A stretch of DNA of 64,000 bases, taken from NCBI RefSeq assembly GCF_032062245.1, contig NZ_DAMBQF010000003.1, positions 62,001 through 126,000 on the forward strand, read 5' to 3'. This document shows positions 1 through 8,643 of this stretch, piece by piece. The notes under the pieces are model-generated. The model did not search any database, was not told where the DNA came from, and saw only the letters and a list, made by a program, of their open reading frames with translations. The position numbers and the translations under genes were made by a program. Every line of letters starts with the position of its first letter. The stretch's first letter is position 1. The DNA comes from Soonwooa sp032062245. Lineage in GTDB: Bacteria > Bacteroidota > Bacteroidia > Flavobacteriales > Weeksellaceae.

Positions 1-657
1 TTCAGTTTTGGTTTTGAAGATGAGTTAGAGTATAAATTTAATAATATCGATCAAGGTGCGATGAATCTTGTGTGGACAGACAAGCAAGAAGCGGTGACGA
101 TTGCAAAGGTTAAAGAGCAGTTAAAAGATGTTGATTCGATTTATTATTCTGATAACGAAAGTATTATCTATCGCGAAAGAGGTTCGGTTAACAGTATTTA
201 TTTCAAATATTTAAAAGATAAAAAAGCCTTTGCTTTATTCTTTTCGTCGAATGATCATTTTTCGTTTGAGCTGGAAATTCCTCAAAAATTAGAGTTTGCT
301 ATTAGTCAATTGTCTTTGGCTAAAAACTTTTTTAGATCTGAGCCAACAAGCTTACCAAAAGATTGGGAAGCTTACGAAAAAAGCTTGAATAGTGTAGATT
401 TAGAAACGATTAAAGAAACAAAATCCGAACTCGCAAAAAGCTTAGAGTCTGCTAAAGAAAAGCAGTTTTCTAAATTAAAATTAATGTCAATAGAAGTGAT
501 GCCAATTGCAACGGATAGTGGAAAAGCTTGGGCTACACTTCAAAATTATTATTCTAAAAACATAAAAGATATCGACGAAAATCTCTTCCCAAATTCGGAA
601 TATTCTTTGCAAAATATAAAAATCATAAAGTCATATATTCGGAGGCAGATGCTATGA
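1..657 (+). CDS. Hypothetical protein, 5' end outside window
   Basis: An open frame runs from the first base of the window, without a stop, through an internal ATG at 61 to a TGA at 655-657, so the gene very probably begins upstream. The visible part is about 218 residues, charged and Lys/Glu-rich, with a likely helical stretch in the second half (alternating K, E, S, L around residues 120-160 counted from the internal ATG). There is no signal peptide or membrane segment in the visible portion. I do not recognise a family. Its stop overlaps the start of the next small gene in an ATGA arrangement, which suggests translational coupling and a shared operon. Confidence 0.6.
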   Translation, partial: FSFGFEDELEYKFNNIDQGAMNLVWTDKQEAVTIAKVKEQLKDVDSIYYSDNESIIYRERGSVNSIYFKYLKDKKAFALFFSSNDHFSFELEIPQKLEFAISQLSLAKNFFRSEPTSLPKDWEAYEKSLNSVDLETIKETKSELAKSLESAKEKQFSKLKLMSIEVMPIATDSGKAWATLQNYYSKNIKDIDENLFPNSEYSLQNIKIIKSYIRRQML

Positions 658-833
658 TTTTGGAATTGACGGACGTTTTTGACCATGTCGCTTATGCAAC
701 AATTTTGAAAACTAAAATCCAAAATAAAGACGTGCTTCTAGCCACACAAAATATCTCCAATTGGGTTAACGATCGACATTCTAAAGAAATGGCTTATTTT
801 TATTTATCGATGTTTCGACATTTTTGGAAGTGA
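654..833 (+). CDS. Small hypothetical protein, coupled to upstream gene
   Basis: A 59-codon frame starts at the ATG inside the ATGA overlap with the preceding gene and ends with TGA at 831-833. The product is soluble-looking, with a C-terminal aromatic cluster (Phe, Tyr, His, Trp). No family is recognised. The four-base overlap is the main reason to believe it is translated: such overlaps are typical of co-translated gene pairs. It may be a short partner of the upstream protein. An alternative is that it is the end of a longer gene broken by frameshift, but nothing here proves that. Confidence 0.5.
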   Translation: MILELTDVFDHVAYATILKTKIQNKDVLLATQNISNWVNDRHSKEMAYFYLSMFRHFWK

Positions 834-857
834 TAAATAATTTCCGTCTGGACTAAA

Positions 858-1358
858 TTATTTTTCTATTTCCAATTTTAAAATTTCGTTGTTTGCTTCT
901 CCATTTGCATAAATGATTCGAACATTTAATCCATCATGGAAAACATTACTATGATTTCCTCCAAAATGACTGAATTCGGAGATTGCATTATCATAATATT
1001 CAAAATGAATTGAATCAACATCAAAACTTTCGAAGCTAGTTTTTCCTTTGTGACCTCTAGTGAAATTGGATATTTTCCCTTCTACTACTTTTCTTTCGCT
1101 AGAATTAATAAATTCAATTAACCTTTGTTGACTATCGTCTTTTGCGAAAAAACGTGTATGAATATACATTGGCAAAGTAATAAGGATAAATATTCCTACT
1201 ATGAACAAATAGAATTTCTTTTCGAAGTTTGATTTTTTAAATTTTAATATAATTAAAAAAACGAAAATGGAAATTAGCAAAGCAATAAATAATACAATAT
1301 CTGAAGAAATTGAATTGCTTGGTGTGTCAAGAAATGACCAGTAAGTTTCATATTTCAT
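858..1358 (-). CDS. Hypothetical two-helix membrane protein
   Basis: The 166-residue product has two hydrophobic helices near residues 22-40 and 48-65, followed by a soluble C-terminal domain of about 95 residues rich in Asn, Phe and Tyr. The likely topology is a membrane anchor with a globular tail. The tail has the look of DUF3592-like or small beta-rich flavobacterial domains, but no diagnostic motif is visible, so I leave the function open. It lies convergent to the upstream gene pair and 87 bases from the mutS2 stop. Confidence 0.6.
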   Translation of the reverse strand: MKYETYWSFLDTPSNSISSDIVLFIALLISIFVFLIILKFKKSNFEKKFYLFIVGIFILITLPMYIHTRFFAKDDSQQRLIEFINSSERKVVEGKISNFTRGHKGKTSFESFDVDSIHFEYYDNAISEFSHFGGNHSNVFHDGLNVRIIYANGEANNEILKLEIEK

Positions 1359-1445
1359 ATTGTTTTGAAGGTGTTTTTGCGATCTTACTTAATCTAATTC
1401 GCTATAATTATTACGTATTTTTTGCTTTATCTAGATCTTAAAATC

Positions 1446-3593
1446 TTAAATCCTCTCTAACTCATCTGCGCTAATCACTGTTTTGAAAGTTCCGTAATTA
1501 ACCGTGATTTTATTCTTGTTAATCATTTCGATGGTTCCGACGCTGGTGCTTCCTGAGATGCGAACACGTTGCCCGATTTTCAACCAAAGTGCACGTTCTT
1601 TTTGACGCTTTTCTTCGATTTTTTCATTGGTTTCAGCAATCTTTTCAATGACTTCTTCTTTCTTCAGTTGTTGCGTAATTTTACGTTTTACAACTTGCAG
1701 ACGCTTGGATTCATCTTTATCGGCGCCAACTTTTCGGAATTTTTCTTGTTCCAAAAGTTTAACAAAATCTTTAACGATATCTTTACGAGATTTTCCTTTC
1801 GTATAGCTGTCAATAAAAGCTTCGACTTTGTTTCCGAATTGCAATTTGCGATGTTCATCTTCGTACAATTTTTGAAAGTTAAACAACTTTTGTTGCAATT
1901 GTTCATTCAGTTTGTGAAGATTATCACGTTTGTCTTCAACAGATTCTTTTCGAGTTGTAAGGTCAGATTTTAGTTTTTCGACTTCATATTTTTCTTGTTG
2001 AAGTTTTACAATCGTTTTGTCAAGATTAACGATGTCGTGCTCAACTTTCTTTTTCGCATTATGAATGATGAATCTCGGAATTCTATTTTTCTCCGCAACT
2101 TCGAAAGTAAACGAACTTCCCGCTTGTCCGATTTCCAATTTGTACATCGGCTCCAAAGTTTCTTCATCGAAAAGCATTGCCGCATTCATCGCGTGTGGAA
2201 GTTGCTCGACAACCAATTTGATGTTGGTATAGTGCGTTGTGATAATCGCATAACTTCCTTTTTCGTAGAAAAATTCTAGAAAAGCTTCTGCCAAAGCACC
2301 ACCCAATTCTGGATCGGATCCTGTCCCAAATTCGTCGATTAACAATAACGTATTGTCGTTGGCTTCGCGAATGATGCTCGCCATTTTTTTGAGTCGAGAA
2401 GAGTAGGTCGAAAGATGATTTTCAATCGATTGGTTATCGCCGATGTCCGTCATTAATTTATCAAAGAAAAACATCTCCGACTTTGGATGAACAGGAACCA
2501 AAATCCCTGTCTGGATCATCAACTGAAGTAAACCTAAGGTTTTTAACGTAATCGACTTTCCGCCAGCATTTGGACCAGAAATACAAATGATACGATTCTT
2601 CTCAGAAAGTTCTAAAGTCTGCGAATATATCTCTTTGTTTTCGGCTTTGTTTCTTAACCAAAGTAAAGGATGGAAAGCGTTAATCAGTTTTAAACTTTTA
2701 TGACGATTAATTTTTGGTAAAACACCATTAATGATTTTTGCAAACCTTGCTTTTGCACGGATGATGTCGAGGTCAAAAATATAAGTCTGATAATCCTCTA
2801 ATTGCGGCTGAAACTCTGCAAGTTCGGCGGTTAGCTTTCTAAGAATTTTGTCAATTTCTTTTTTCTCTAATTCTTCATTTTCACGAAGACGAAACTGATG
2901 TTTAACAACACTTTCTGGCTGAATGTAAGTGATAGAACCTGTTTTGGAAACGCCTAATGTACGACCAGCAACTCTTTTTTTATAACCAGATTTAACTGCT
3001 AAAACGCGTTGGTCATCGATAATACTTTCACGAATATCATCCAAAAAATCACCTTGCGCAAGCGAAGATAATGCGCGATTAAAATTCTCCTGAATGGCTT
3101 TTCTGGCATGTTGAATTTCGCCTCGAATTGTTTTTAAATCCGTTGATGCATCACTTTTAACTTCTCCAAAACGATTAAAAACTTTTGCGATTTTATCAAT
3201 GATTTCTTTTCTAAAATCTAAATCTTTAACATCATTATTAAGATTTGGAAAAACGTCGATCAACTTTGGAAAGTAATTTTGAAGCTTGCCAACTTGCTCT
3301 GTTAAGTTTTTGATTTTGATAAAAGCATGATTTTCTAATCGATAATTCTCGATGTGCATCACTTTTAACGCATCTTCGATATCTTCATACTCATCAAAAG
3401 GAATCGCGTTTTCGCTTTCGTAAGAACTTAAGAATTCGGATGTTTTTTTTAATGACAATTCGGCTTCATCAATAGACATTGGTTGAAGCTCGAGGATTTT
3501 TTCGGATATTTTGGGAGAGTAGGCGAGTGGCGCGATTTCGGCCAACAAGCGCGGAAACTCTAATTCTTGTAAATTTTCTTGACTGACTTGCAC
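1446..3593 (-). CDS. mutS2: MutS2-family ATPase without Smr domain
   Basis: The 715-residue protein has the MutS2 layout: an N-terminal helical core/lever region, the MutS-type ATPase with Walker A GPNAGGKS at about residue 341, Walker B and signature LLLIDEFGTGSDPE near 415, and a switch histidine in ITTHY. A long coiled coil (about 520-640) and a small beta-barrel-like segment (IGQRVRISGS...) follow. MutS2 proteins elsewhere are about 780 residues and end in a nuclease Smr domain. Here the protein stops before it, as I recall for many Bacteroidetes homologues. Family role: binding branched DNA and suppressing recombination, or rescuing collided ribosomes. Without Smr, an endonuclease role is doubtful. 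Confidence 0.93.
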   Translation of the reverse strand: MQVSQENLQELEFPRLLAEIAPLAYSPKISEKILELQPMSIDEAELSLKKTSEFLSSYESENAIPFDEYEDIEDALKVMHIENYRLENHAFIKIKNLTEQVGKLQNYFPKLIDVFPNLNNDVKDLDFRKEIIDKIAKVFNRFGEVKSDASTDLKTIRGEIQHARKAIQENFNRALSSLAQGDFLDDIRESIIDDQRVLAVKSGYKKRVAGRTLGVSKTGSITYIQPESVVKHQFRLRENEELEKKEIDKILRKLTAELAEFQPQLEDYQTYIFDLDIIRAKARFAKIINGVLPKINRHKSLKLINAFHPLLWLRNKAENKEIYSQTLELSEKNRIICISGPNAGGKSITLKTLGLLQLMIQTGILVPVHPKSEMFFFDKLMTDIGDNQSIENHLSTYSSRLKKMASIIREANDNTLLLIDEFGTGSDPELGGALAEAFLEFFYEKGSYAIITTHYTNIKLVVEQLPHAMNAAMLFDEETLEPMYKLEIGQAGSSFTFEVAEKNRIPRFIIHNAKKKVEHDIVNLDKTIVKLQQEKYEVEKLKSDLTTRKESVEDKRDNLHKLNEQLQQKLFNFQKLYEDEHRKLQFGNKVEAFIDSYTKGKSRKDIVKDFVKLLEQEKFRKVGADKDESKRLQVVKRKITQQLKKEEVIEKIAETNEKIEEKRQKERALWLKIGQRVRISGSTSVGTIEMINKNKITVNYGTFKTVISADELERI

Positions 3594-3646
3594 ACGACAA
3601 AGATAAGAAATTGAAGTGATAGATATTATGTAATAGGTTTCAGGTA

Positions 3647-3921
3647 TTAGGTGGCAGTTTGTAAATCAAAGTTAGCAGAAGATGTAACTGCTGCATTTTC
3701 CATCACATAATAATATCGAGAACCAGCTCTGTCACCGTCATAGAAATATAAACTATGTGTTTGCGCTGCATTGTAAACCGAACCTGTTAAACGAACTCTC
3801 AGATCATTGTTAACTTGCTTGTCATAACTAATTTTTGCGTAGACTGAAGGACTTGTTCAACCTGTAGTATTTTGGTTAAATCGGCCGTTGGTAACAGCCG
3901 CCATTCCTAAAAAGCCATTTT
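3647..3921 (-). pseudogene. Remnant of an outer-membrane porin-like gene
   Basis: Reading the minus strand gives about 90 codons in one frame with no start, one in-frame TGA near 3859 and a terminal TAA at 3647-3649. The peptide contains PSVYAKISYDKQVNNDLRVR, RLTGSVYNAAQTHSLYF and DGDRAGSRYYYVME, alternating beta-strand-like segments that I recall from a family of large flavobacterial porin-like outer-membrane proteins. Only an internal slice survives. Upstream (3922-4160) I see no recognisable continuation, so this is a decayed fragment, not a gene split by one mutation. Confidence 0.65.
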
Positions 3922-4164
3922 TTTAATATGTCTTAAATGATTGTGTATAGAAGTACAAAGAAATATGGATGTTAATTGAAGAAAAAGTATTCATTAGTCG
4001 ATGAATAGGACTTTTGAGTGACAAAAATCAAGGTTTGGGAACTCTGTTTTGATGAGAAAAATTGTAATTAATAGAATTGAATTTTCATAATGAAATCAAT
4101 GACATCGGCAAAATGAATAGGTGTAAAACTAGTGTCTATTTCTAATCTCACATTTTAAAAATAA

Positions 4165-4193
4165 AAAAGCCCATTTGTTTAAAAATAGGCTTT
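4165..4193 (-). terminator. Weak hairpin terminator after 4199-4345 gene
   Basis: AAAGCC-ATTT pairs with AAAT-GGCTTT around a short loop with one mismatch, and an A-run on the plus strand becomes a U-run for minus-strand transcripts. It sits directly behind the small membrane gene. Confidence 0.4.
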
Positions 4194-4198
4194 GTAAT

Positions 4199-4345
4199 TT
4201 ATTTGTTGATTTGATTGGTTTCGTTAAGGTTGTTAAAGATATCTGGGAAAAGTGCGGCTATCGCAAAGTATACAATTATCATTAATACAATAACTACAAA
4301 CAAAACAATAACAAATATTGGAGGTTTATTTTTTAGATTTTTCAT
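4199..4345 (-). CDS. Small single-span membrane protein
   Basis: I take the start at the ATG at 4345 (MKNLKNKPPIF), giving 48 residues; an upstream in-frame ATG at 4387 would add 14 atypical residues. The product has a basic N-terminus, one very hydrophobic helix of about 25 residues rich in Val and Ile, and a short polar Asn-rich tail. This is the layout of small inner-membrane proteins of unknown function. It is flanked by a hairpin at its 3' end. No family is recognised. Confidence 0.45.
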   Translation of the reverse strand: MKNLKNKPPIFVIVLFVVIVLMIIVYFAIAALFPDIFNNLNETNQINK

Positions 4346-4508
4346 AATATAAAGTTTTGATGTACTAAATATTGATGCAAAAATCATTCTTATTTTGTAT
4401 TTGTTTTAAATAAACGAATAAGTTTTAAAATATTTTAATTAAGAACTTGTAAAAAAGTTTTGAGTGTAAAAACAAAAAAAAGCAAACATTAAAAATGCTT
4501 GCTTTTAG

Positions 4509-4588
4509 TACTCGGAGTGGGAATCGAACCCACACTCCTAGGAACACGAGTTTGAGTCGTGCGCGTCTACCAATTCCGCCATCCGAGC
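4509..4588 (-). tRNA. tRNA-Leu (anticodon CAA)
   Basis: The minus strand folds into an 80-nt cloverleaf: acceptor GCTCGGA/TCCGAGT (with a terminal G-U) plus discriminator A, a GCG/CGC D stem, an anticodon arm CACGA-CTCAAAC-TCGTG giving anticodon CAA (codon UUG), an 11-nt class II-like variable arm, and a T arm GTGGG-TTCGATT-CCCAC. CCA is not encoded. The short variable arm is at the low end for leucine tRNAs. Confidence 0.95.
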
Positions 4589-4604
4589 GTTGTATTGAGG
4601 TGTG

Positions 4605-4612
4605 CAAATATA
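4605..4612 (-). promoter_or_regulatory. -7 box of tRNA-Leu promoter
   Basis: TATATTTG on the minus strand fits the Bacteroidetes -7 consensus TAnnTTTG and lies 16 nt upstream of the mature tRNA 5' end. No clear TTG is seen at the -33 distance. Confidence 0.6.
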
Positions 4613-4694
4613 CAAATATTTCGTTTTAGTAAAAATGTTTTCCGTGTTTTTTTAATTTGTAGATTCTATTTATTTGAAAATCAATTTCAAAAAT

Positions 4695-5459
4695 TTAAAA
4701 TTCTATTTCCAATCCATCATAAGCAGGCTGGATATGTGACGGAAGTTCGGCTACCAAATCATCATGAAATCCTAAAAGATGAGAAATATGTGTCAAATAA
4801 GTCATTTTTGGGTTTAATTCTTTCACTAATTCTAAAACTTCTGGTAAGATAAAATGCGAATGATGTGGTTGTTCCTTACGAAGACAATTAATAATGAAAA
4901 AATCAAGATTTTTAAGCTTTTCTTTTTCGATATCAGAGATGTGACTCGCATCTGTAACATAAGCCATATTACGAAGTTTGTAACCTAAAATAGGCAATGC
5001 AGAATGCATCACATCAATACTTGTAATTGCTTCTCCAAAAACTTCGAAATGCTCAGTCGCTCTTTCGATAATAAATGACGGCGATCCTGGATACTTTTCT
5101 TCTGCAAAAGCATACGGAAAACGGAATTTAATTTCTTTACCAACACGCTCTTGACAATAAAGAGGCATTTCCATTTTATTTTTAAAAATGAGAGGGCGTA
5201 GATCATCCAATCCGATAATATGGTCATTATGTTCGTGCGTAATAAGTACGGCGTCCACTTGTTCTTCGTGATTCGCAAGCATCTGTTGGCGAAAATCTGG
5301 GCCGCAATCGATAAGGATTTTCTTGTCATTATCAAGTGTGATAATAACCGACGCCCGAAGGCGTTTATCGTTAGGATTTGTCGATAAACAGACAGGATGA
5401 TGACTTCCTATAATAGGGATTCCTTGGGAAGTTCCGGTGCCTAAAAATTTAAGCCGCAT
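4695..5459 (-). CDS. MBL-fold metallo-hydrolase (PhnP-like)
   Basis: The 254-residue protein carries the metallo-beta-lactamase signature HTHEHNDH at about residue 75, an upstream Asp-containing strand (IDCGPDFRQQ), a later Asp in YVTDAS, and a His near the C-terminus (LTHISHLLGFHDD). The layout matches the PhnP/RNase Z-like branch, which hydrolyses cyclic phosphodiesters using two metal ions. It is cytoplasmic with no signal peptide. It is divergent from the next gene, with only 45 bases between the starts. The substrate cannot be told from the sequence: phosphonate genes are not nearby, so the name PhnP should not be transferred. Confidence 0.85.
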   Translation of the reverse strand: MRLKFLGTGTSQGIPIIGSHHPVCLSTNPNDKRLRASVIITLDNDKKILIDCGPDFRQQMLANHEEQVDAVLITHEHNDHIIGLDDLRPLIFKNKMEMPLYCQERVGKEIKFRFPYAFAEEKYPGSPSFIIERATEHFEVFGEAITSIDVMHSALPILGYKLRNMAYVTDASHISDIEKEKLKNLDFFIINCLRKEQPHHSHFILPEVLELVKELNPKMTYLTHISHLLGFHDDLVAELPSHIQPAYDGLEIEF

Positions 5460-5504
5460 TCGTTAGATTTGGATTTATTTTGGTAAATTTACAAAAAATT
5501 CTAC

Positions 5505-6932
5505 ATGTCTGTTATTCATCAAAAATTAACACCAAAACAAAAAGCTTTAGCAATTAATTTAGATAGTTCAATTTACGGAACTTTTGCGGAAATTGGAGCG
5601 GGACAAGAGACAGTAAGATATTTTTTCCGTGCTGGGGCGGCATCACAAACAATCGCAAAAGCCATGTCGGCATACGATAAAGATTTTAGTGACGCTATTT
5701 ATGGAAAAGAAACTAAAAACCGCTACGTAACTCAAAATCGTCTTCGCAAGATGCTTCGTTATGAAGTAGGCTTGGTGGAAGAGCGTATTTCTCGAGACAA
5801 CAATCCAGGGAAAAAATTCTTTTCCTACGCCAATACTGTAACAACCATCAATTTTGATAAAACCATGAAAGGTCATGGTTGGGTGGGTATTCGTTATCAA
5901 TTGTCAGAAAATGAAGATTATAACGAAATTGTTATTCATGTGAAATTCAATGACAATGATGCGACTTTGCAACAAGAGACTTTGGGTGCTTTGGGTGTTA
6001 ACTTGATATATGGCGCTTTTTATTATGCTGACAATCCGAGAAGATTGATCGATTCGCTTTATGACGAATTATCGACAGACCGCGTGGAGATTGATATGAT
6101 TGACTTTAGTGGACCATGTTTCGAATATGTTGATAATCGATTGATGAGTTTGCAATTGGTGAAAAAAGGCATGACCGATGCAGTTATTTTTAATTCGGAA
6201 GGTAACAATATGCTGCCAGCAGATATTCTTTATAAGAAAAATATTTTCGCAGTTAGAGGAAGCTTTAGACCAGTTACAAAAGTGAACATCGATATGTTTG
6301 TCAATGGACTTGATATGTTCCTAAAAGACGTTGGTTGTACCAATGAAGATACACAAGTTCTTTTTGAAATTACCATCGCAAACCTACGTGCATACGGTGA
6401 TATTGACGAAAGAGATTTTCTAGATAGGGTGGATGTTTTGGCTAAGTTAGGTTATACGATTATGATATCTAACTTCTCAGAATATTACAGAATGGTTGAT
6501 TATTTCTCAGCCTATACCAATCAGAATATTGGTGTAGCGATGGGCGTTAACAATCTTTTGGATGTTTTTGATGAAGAGTATTACAAAAATTTATCAGGCG
6601 GAATTTTGGAGGCTTTTGGAAAGTTCTTCAAAAAAGATATGCGCGTATATCTATATCCGTACAAAGATGCTACAACAGGCGATTTACTGACTTCCGAGAA
6701 TTTGAAAGTCCAGTCAAATCTAAAAGAACTTTACAAATATTTTAAACTAAATAAGAGAATTGTTGACATCAAAGATTACAATCCTCAGTTTTTAGAAATC
6801 TATTCGAGAGACGTTCTCAAAAAAATCAATTGTCACGAATGCGGTTGGGAAGAGCAGTTGCCTAAAGGTGTTGCCGAAATCATTAAAGACCGAGGGATGT
6901 TTGGTTACAAAGAGGTGAGTCTTATCGATTAA
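5505..6932 (+). CDS. Conserved flavobacterial protein, function unknown
   Basis: A 475-residue cytoplasmic protein without signal peptide or membrane helices, intact from ATG to TAA. It begins with a well-conserved block (LTPKQKALAINLDSS, then FAEIGAGQETVRYFFRAGAA) that I recall as highly conserved across Flavobacteriia and Cytophagia. Public annotations of this family are inconsistent, including nicotinate-nucleotide adenylyltransferase and TonB-dependent receptor labels that this sequence does not support. A single CxxC (INCHECGW) sits near the C-terminus and could bind a metal. It is followed after 11 bases by a GAF gene, so the two are probably co-transcribed. Confidence 0.8.
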   Translation: MSVIHQKLTPKQKALAINLDSSIYGTFAEIGAGQETVRYFFRAGAASQTIAKAMSAYDKDFSDAIYGKETKNRYVTQNRLRKMLRYEVGLVEERISRDNNPGKKFFSYANTVTTINFDKTMKGHGWVGIRYQLSENEDYNEIVIHVKFNDNDATLQQETLGALGVNLIYGAFYYADNPRRLIDSLYDELSTDRVEIDMIDFSGPCFEYVDNRLMSLQLVKKGMTDAVIFNSEGNNMLPADILYKKNIFAVRGSFRPVTKVNIDMFVNGLDMFLKDVGCTNEDTQVLFEITIANLRAYGDIDERDFLDRVDVLAKLGYTIMISNFSEYYRMVDYFSAYTNQNIGVAMGVNNLLDVFDEEYYKNLSGGILEAFGKFFKKDMRVYLYPYKDATTGDLLTSENLKVQSNLKELYKYFKLNKRIVDIKDYNPQFLEIYSRDVLKKINCHECGWEEQLPKGVAEIIKDRGMFGYKEVSLID

Positions 6933-6943
6933 TATTATTAAAT

Positions 6944-7393
6944 ATGAACGAATTAAAAAAACGTGCAGGTCTAATTTTGGACGCGCCAGATGCAGATACA
7001 AATTCTAAATTATTAAAAATCTGCCAACTTCTTGATCAAGAGGTTGACTATTACAATTGGACGGGCTTCTATTTTAGAAATGGTGAAAAAGAAGAATTGA
7101 TTCTTGGACCTTATGTTGGTGCAGAAACTGATCACACAATTATTCCGTTTGGGAAAGGGATTTGTGGGCAAGTTGCCGTTTCTGGAGAGACTTTCGTGGT
7201 TCCAGATGTACATGCGCAAGACAATTATCTGTCATGTTCGATTGATACAAAATCCGAAATCGTTGTTCCGATCTTTAAAGACGGAAAAAACATTGGCCAA
7301 ATCGACATCGACAGTCACAAGATTGATCCTTTCACAAAGGCCGACGAAGAGCTTTTGCAATGGATTTGCGAGAAAGTTGCCGAGATTATTTAA
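6944..7393 (+). CDS. GAF-domain protein, fRMsr-like
   Basis: The 149-residue protein is one GAF domain of the free-methionine-(R)-sulfoxide reductase type, with the hallmarks GPYVG, IPFGKGICGQVA, VPDVHA, LSCSIDTKSEIVVP and GQIDIDSH. Known enzymes of this family reduce free Met-R-sulfoxide with three cysteines. Here the Cys of ICG and the catalytic-type Cys of LSC are kept, but the first Cys, expected in the segment before IPFGKG, is replaced (ETDHT). Recycling could therefore rely on the remaining pair. It lies 11 bases behind the previous gene. Confidence 0.85.
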   Translation: MNELKKRAGLILDAPDADTNSKLLKICQLLDQEVDYYNWTGFYFRNGEKEELILGPYVGAETDHTIIPFGKGICGQVAVSGETFVVPDVHAQDNYLSCSIDTKSEIVVPIFKDGKNIGQIDIDSHKIDPFTKADEELLQWICEKVAEII

Positions 7394-7409
7394 TCATAAT
7401 TTTTGAGGC

Positions 7410-7745
7410 ATGGATTTACAAATTGCCATCAATATCGAGACTTCTAAGTTTTACGCAATTATAGAATATTTGCAAAAAAGTTCTTGGAAATTGATTTGTT
7501 AATACAGTCATTTGGCTTTTGATAAAGGCGTTGATTTCGATTTTTATCAGTTTAAAAAAGATCAAGAAGAAATCTTATTCGCTTGGTCGAATTGGTTTGA
7601 AGGTGAAATAAAATCTTTGTCACATATTTTGGAAAATCTTTCCAACGAATTTGATTTTAAACTCCGCTTTGGAGAAGCAGAATATCTCAACAATGACAAC
7701 ATTATCGAAGAAATGAAATCTGTACTAAGTTTTCATTGGATTTAA
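7410..7745 (+). pseudogene. Hypothetical gene with in-frame TAA
   Basis: One frame runs from the ATG at 7410 to the TAA at 7743-7745, interrupted by a single TAA at 7500-7502 after 30 codons. The two halves read as one soluble protein of about 111 residues (MDLQIAINIETSKFY..., then YSHLAFDKGVDFDFYQF...), and the junction without the stop gives a plausible beta strand. It follows the GAF gene by 16 bases. Only a fragment starting from an internal TTG could be made now. No function is recognised. A point mutation such as GAA to TAA would explain the break. Confidence 0.6.
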
Positions 7746-7758
7746 TCTTACATAAAAA

Positions 7759-7796
7759 ACAAAAAGGCTAACCTGGAAAATTAGCCTTTTGTTTTG
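7759..7796 (+). terminator. Hairpin terminator, possibly bidirectional
   Basis: AAAAGGCTAA and TTAGCCTTTT form a 10-bp stem around a 9-nt loop, followed by a T-rich stretch, behind the broken gene at 7410-7745. Confidence 0.75.
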
Positions 7797-7889
7797 GAAA
7801 TTGTTCAAAAAATATTTATTTACCAAATACTTGTAAAACTATTTTTCCGTTGTATTATAAATAAAATCACAACAGTCAAATTATTTATT

Positions 7890-8626
7890 ATGAAACTAAA
7901 ATCTCAACTTTTTTTACCAGTTTTTTATTACTTGTTTTAAGTTCTTGCTCCACCAAATATGTGACGCCAGGCGGCGATGTCAAATTTTCGGAATTGGCGG
8001 ACGAAGACATTTCTAAAGTTTTGTCTAACAAACCAACAGCTGAATTTCCCGTAACGATTGCCATTGCAAGAATCCAAGCGCCGAGATATTCTAATTATCG
8101 TTATTCTCAAAATGAAAATCAAGCCAATAATGGAAATTTTACGATAATCTTGACACGAGATGCAAACGAGGAAAAACAAATTCAAGAGATTGAAAAACTG
8201 CAAGGCATCAAACAGATTTCACCATTCAACAGATTGTTGCTTCCTTATAATTATAGAACGATAAAAGATTTGCGTTTGGCTGCTGCAAAAATGAAAGCAC
8301 AAATGCTCTTAGTTTACACGTTTGATACAGAATTTTCTGTCGATGCAAAGAATTTTGGACCTCAAAATGTTTTTGCTTTGGGCTACCTTAAAAACAAAGA
8401 AGTGAAAGTGAGAACGACCTCTTCTGCGGCTTTGTTTGATGTGCATACAGAATATTTATACGGTTTGACAGAAGCAACGGATGAAGTTGAGAAAAAATCT
8501 TATATTTGGAAAGAAAATCAAGATGTAGATAATCTGCGATTAGAATCCGAAAACAAATCGCTTGAAAAACTATCCAAAGAAATTGTAAAAATCTGGGACG
8601 GAATTTATCTAGAGTATAAAAAGTAG
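7890..8626 (+). pseudogene. Lipoprotein gene with frameshift in a T7 tract
   Basis: The long frame that ends at 8626 has no ATG near its start. Upstream in that frame it reads TSFLLLVLSSCSTKYVTPGG, a perfect lipoprotein signal with lipobox LSSC. The only suitable ATG (7890, MKLKSQLF) is in another frame and runs into a TAA at 7938-7940. Adding one T to the seven-T tract at 7909-7915 joins both into one continuous lipoprotein of about 245 residues. The mature part is soluble and moderately conserved-looking, with no recognised domain. A GTG at 7961 could start a cytoplasmic form lacking the signal. Slippage-based phase variation, a real mutation or a sequencing error are all possible. Confidence 0.65.
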
Positions 8627-8643
8627 TTTGATTTAAATTCTCT

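Noticed and set aside
1569..2279. Plus-strand frames opposite mutS2
   Set aside because: Phe-rich translations mirror the Lys/Glu-rich coiled coil of MutS2 on the other strand; no start context or family match.
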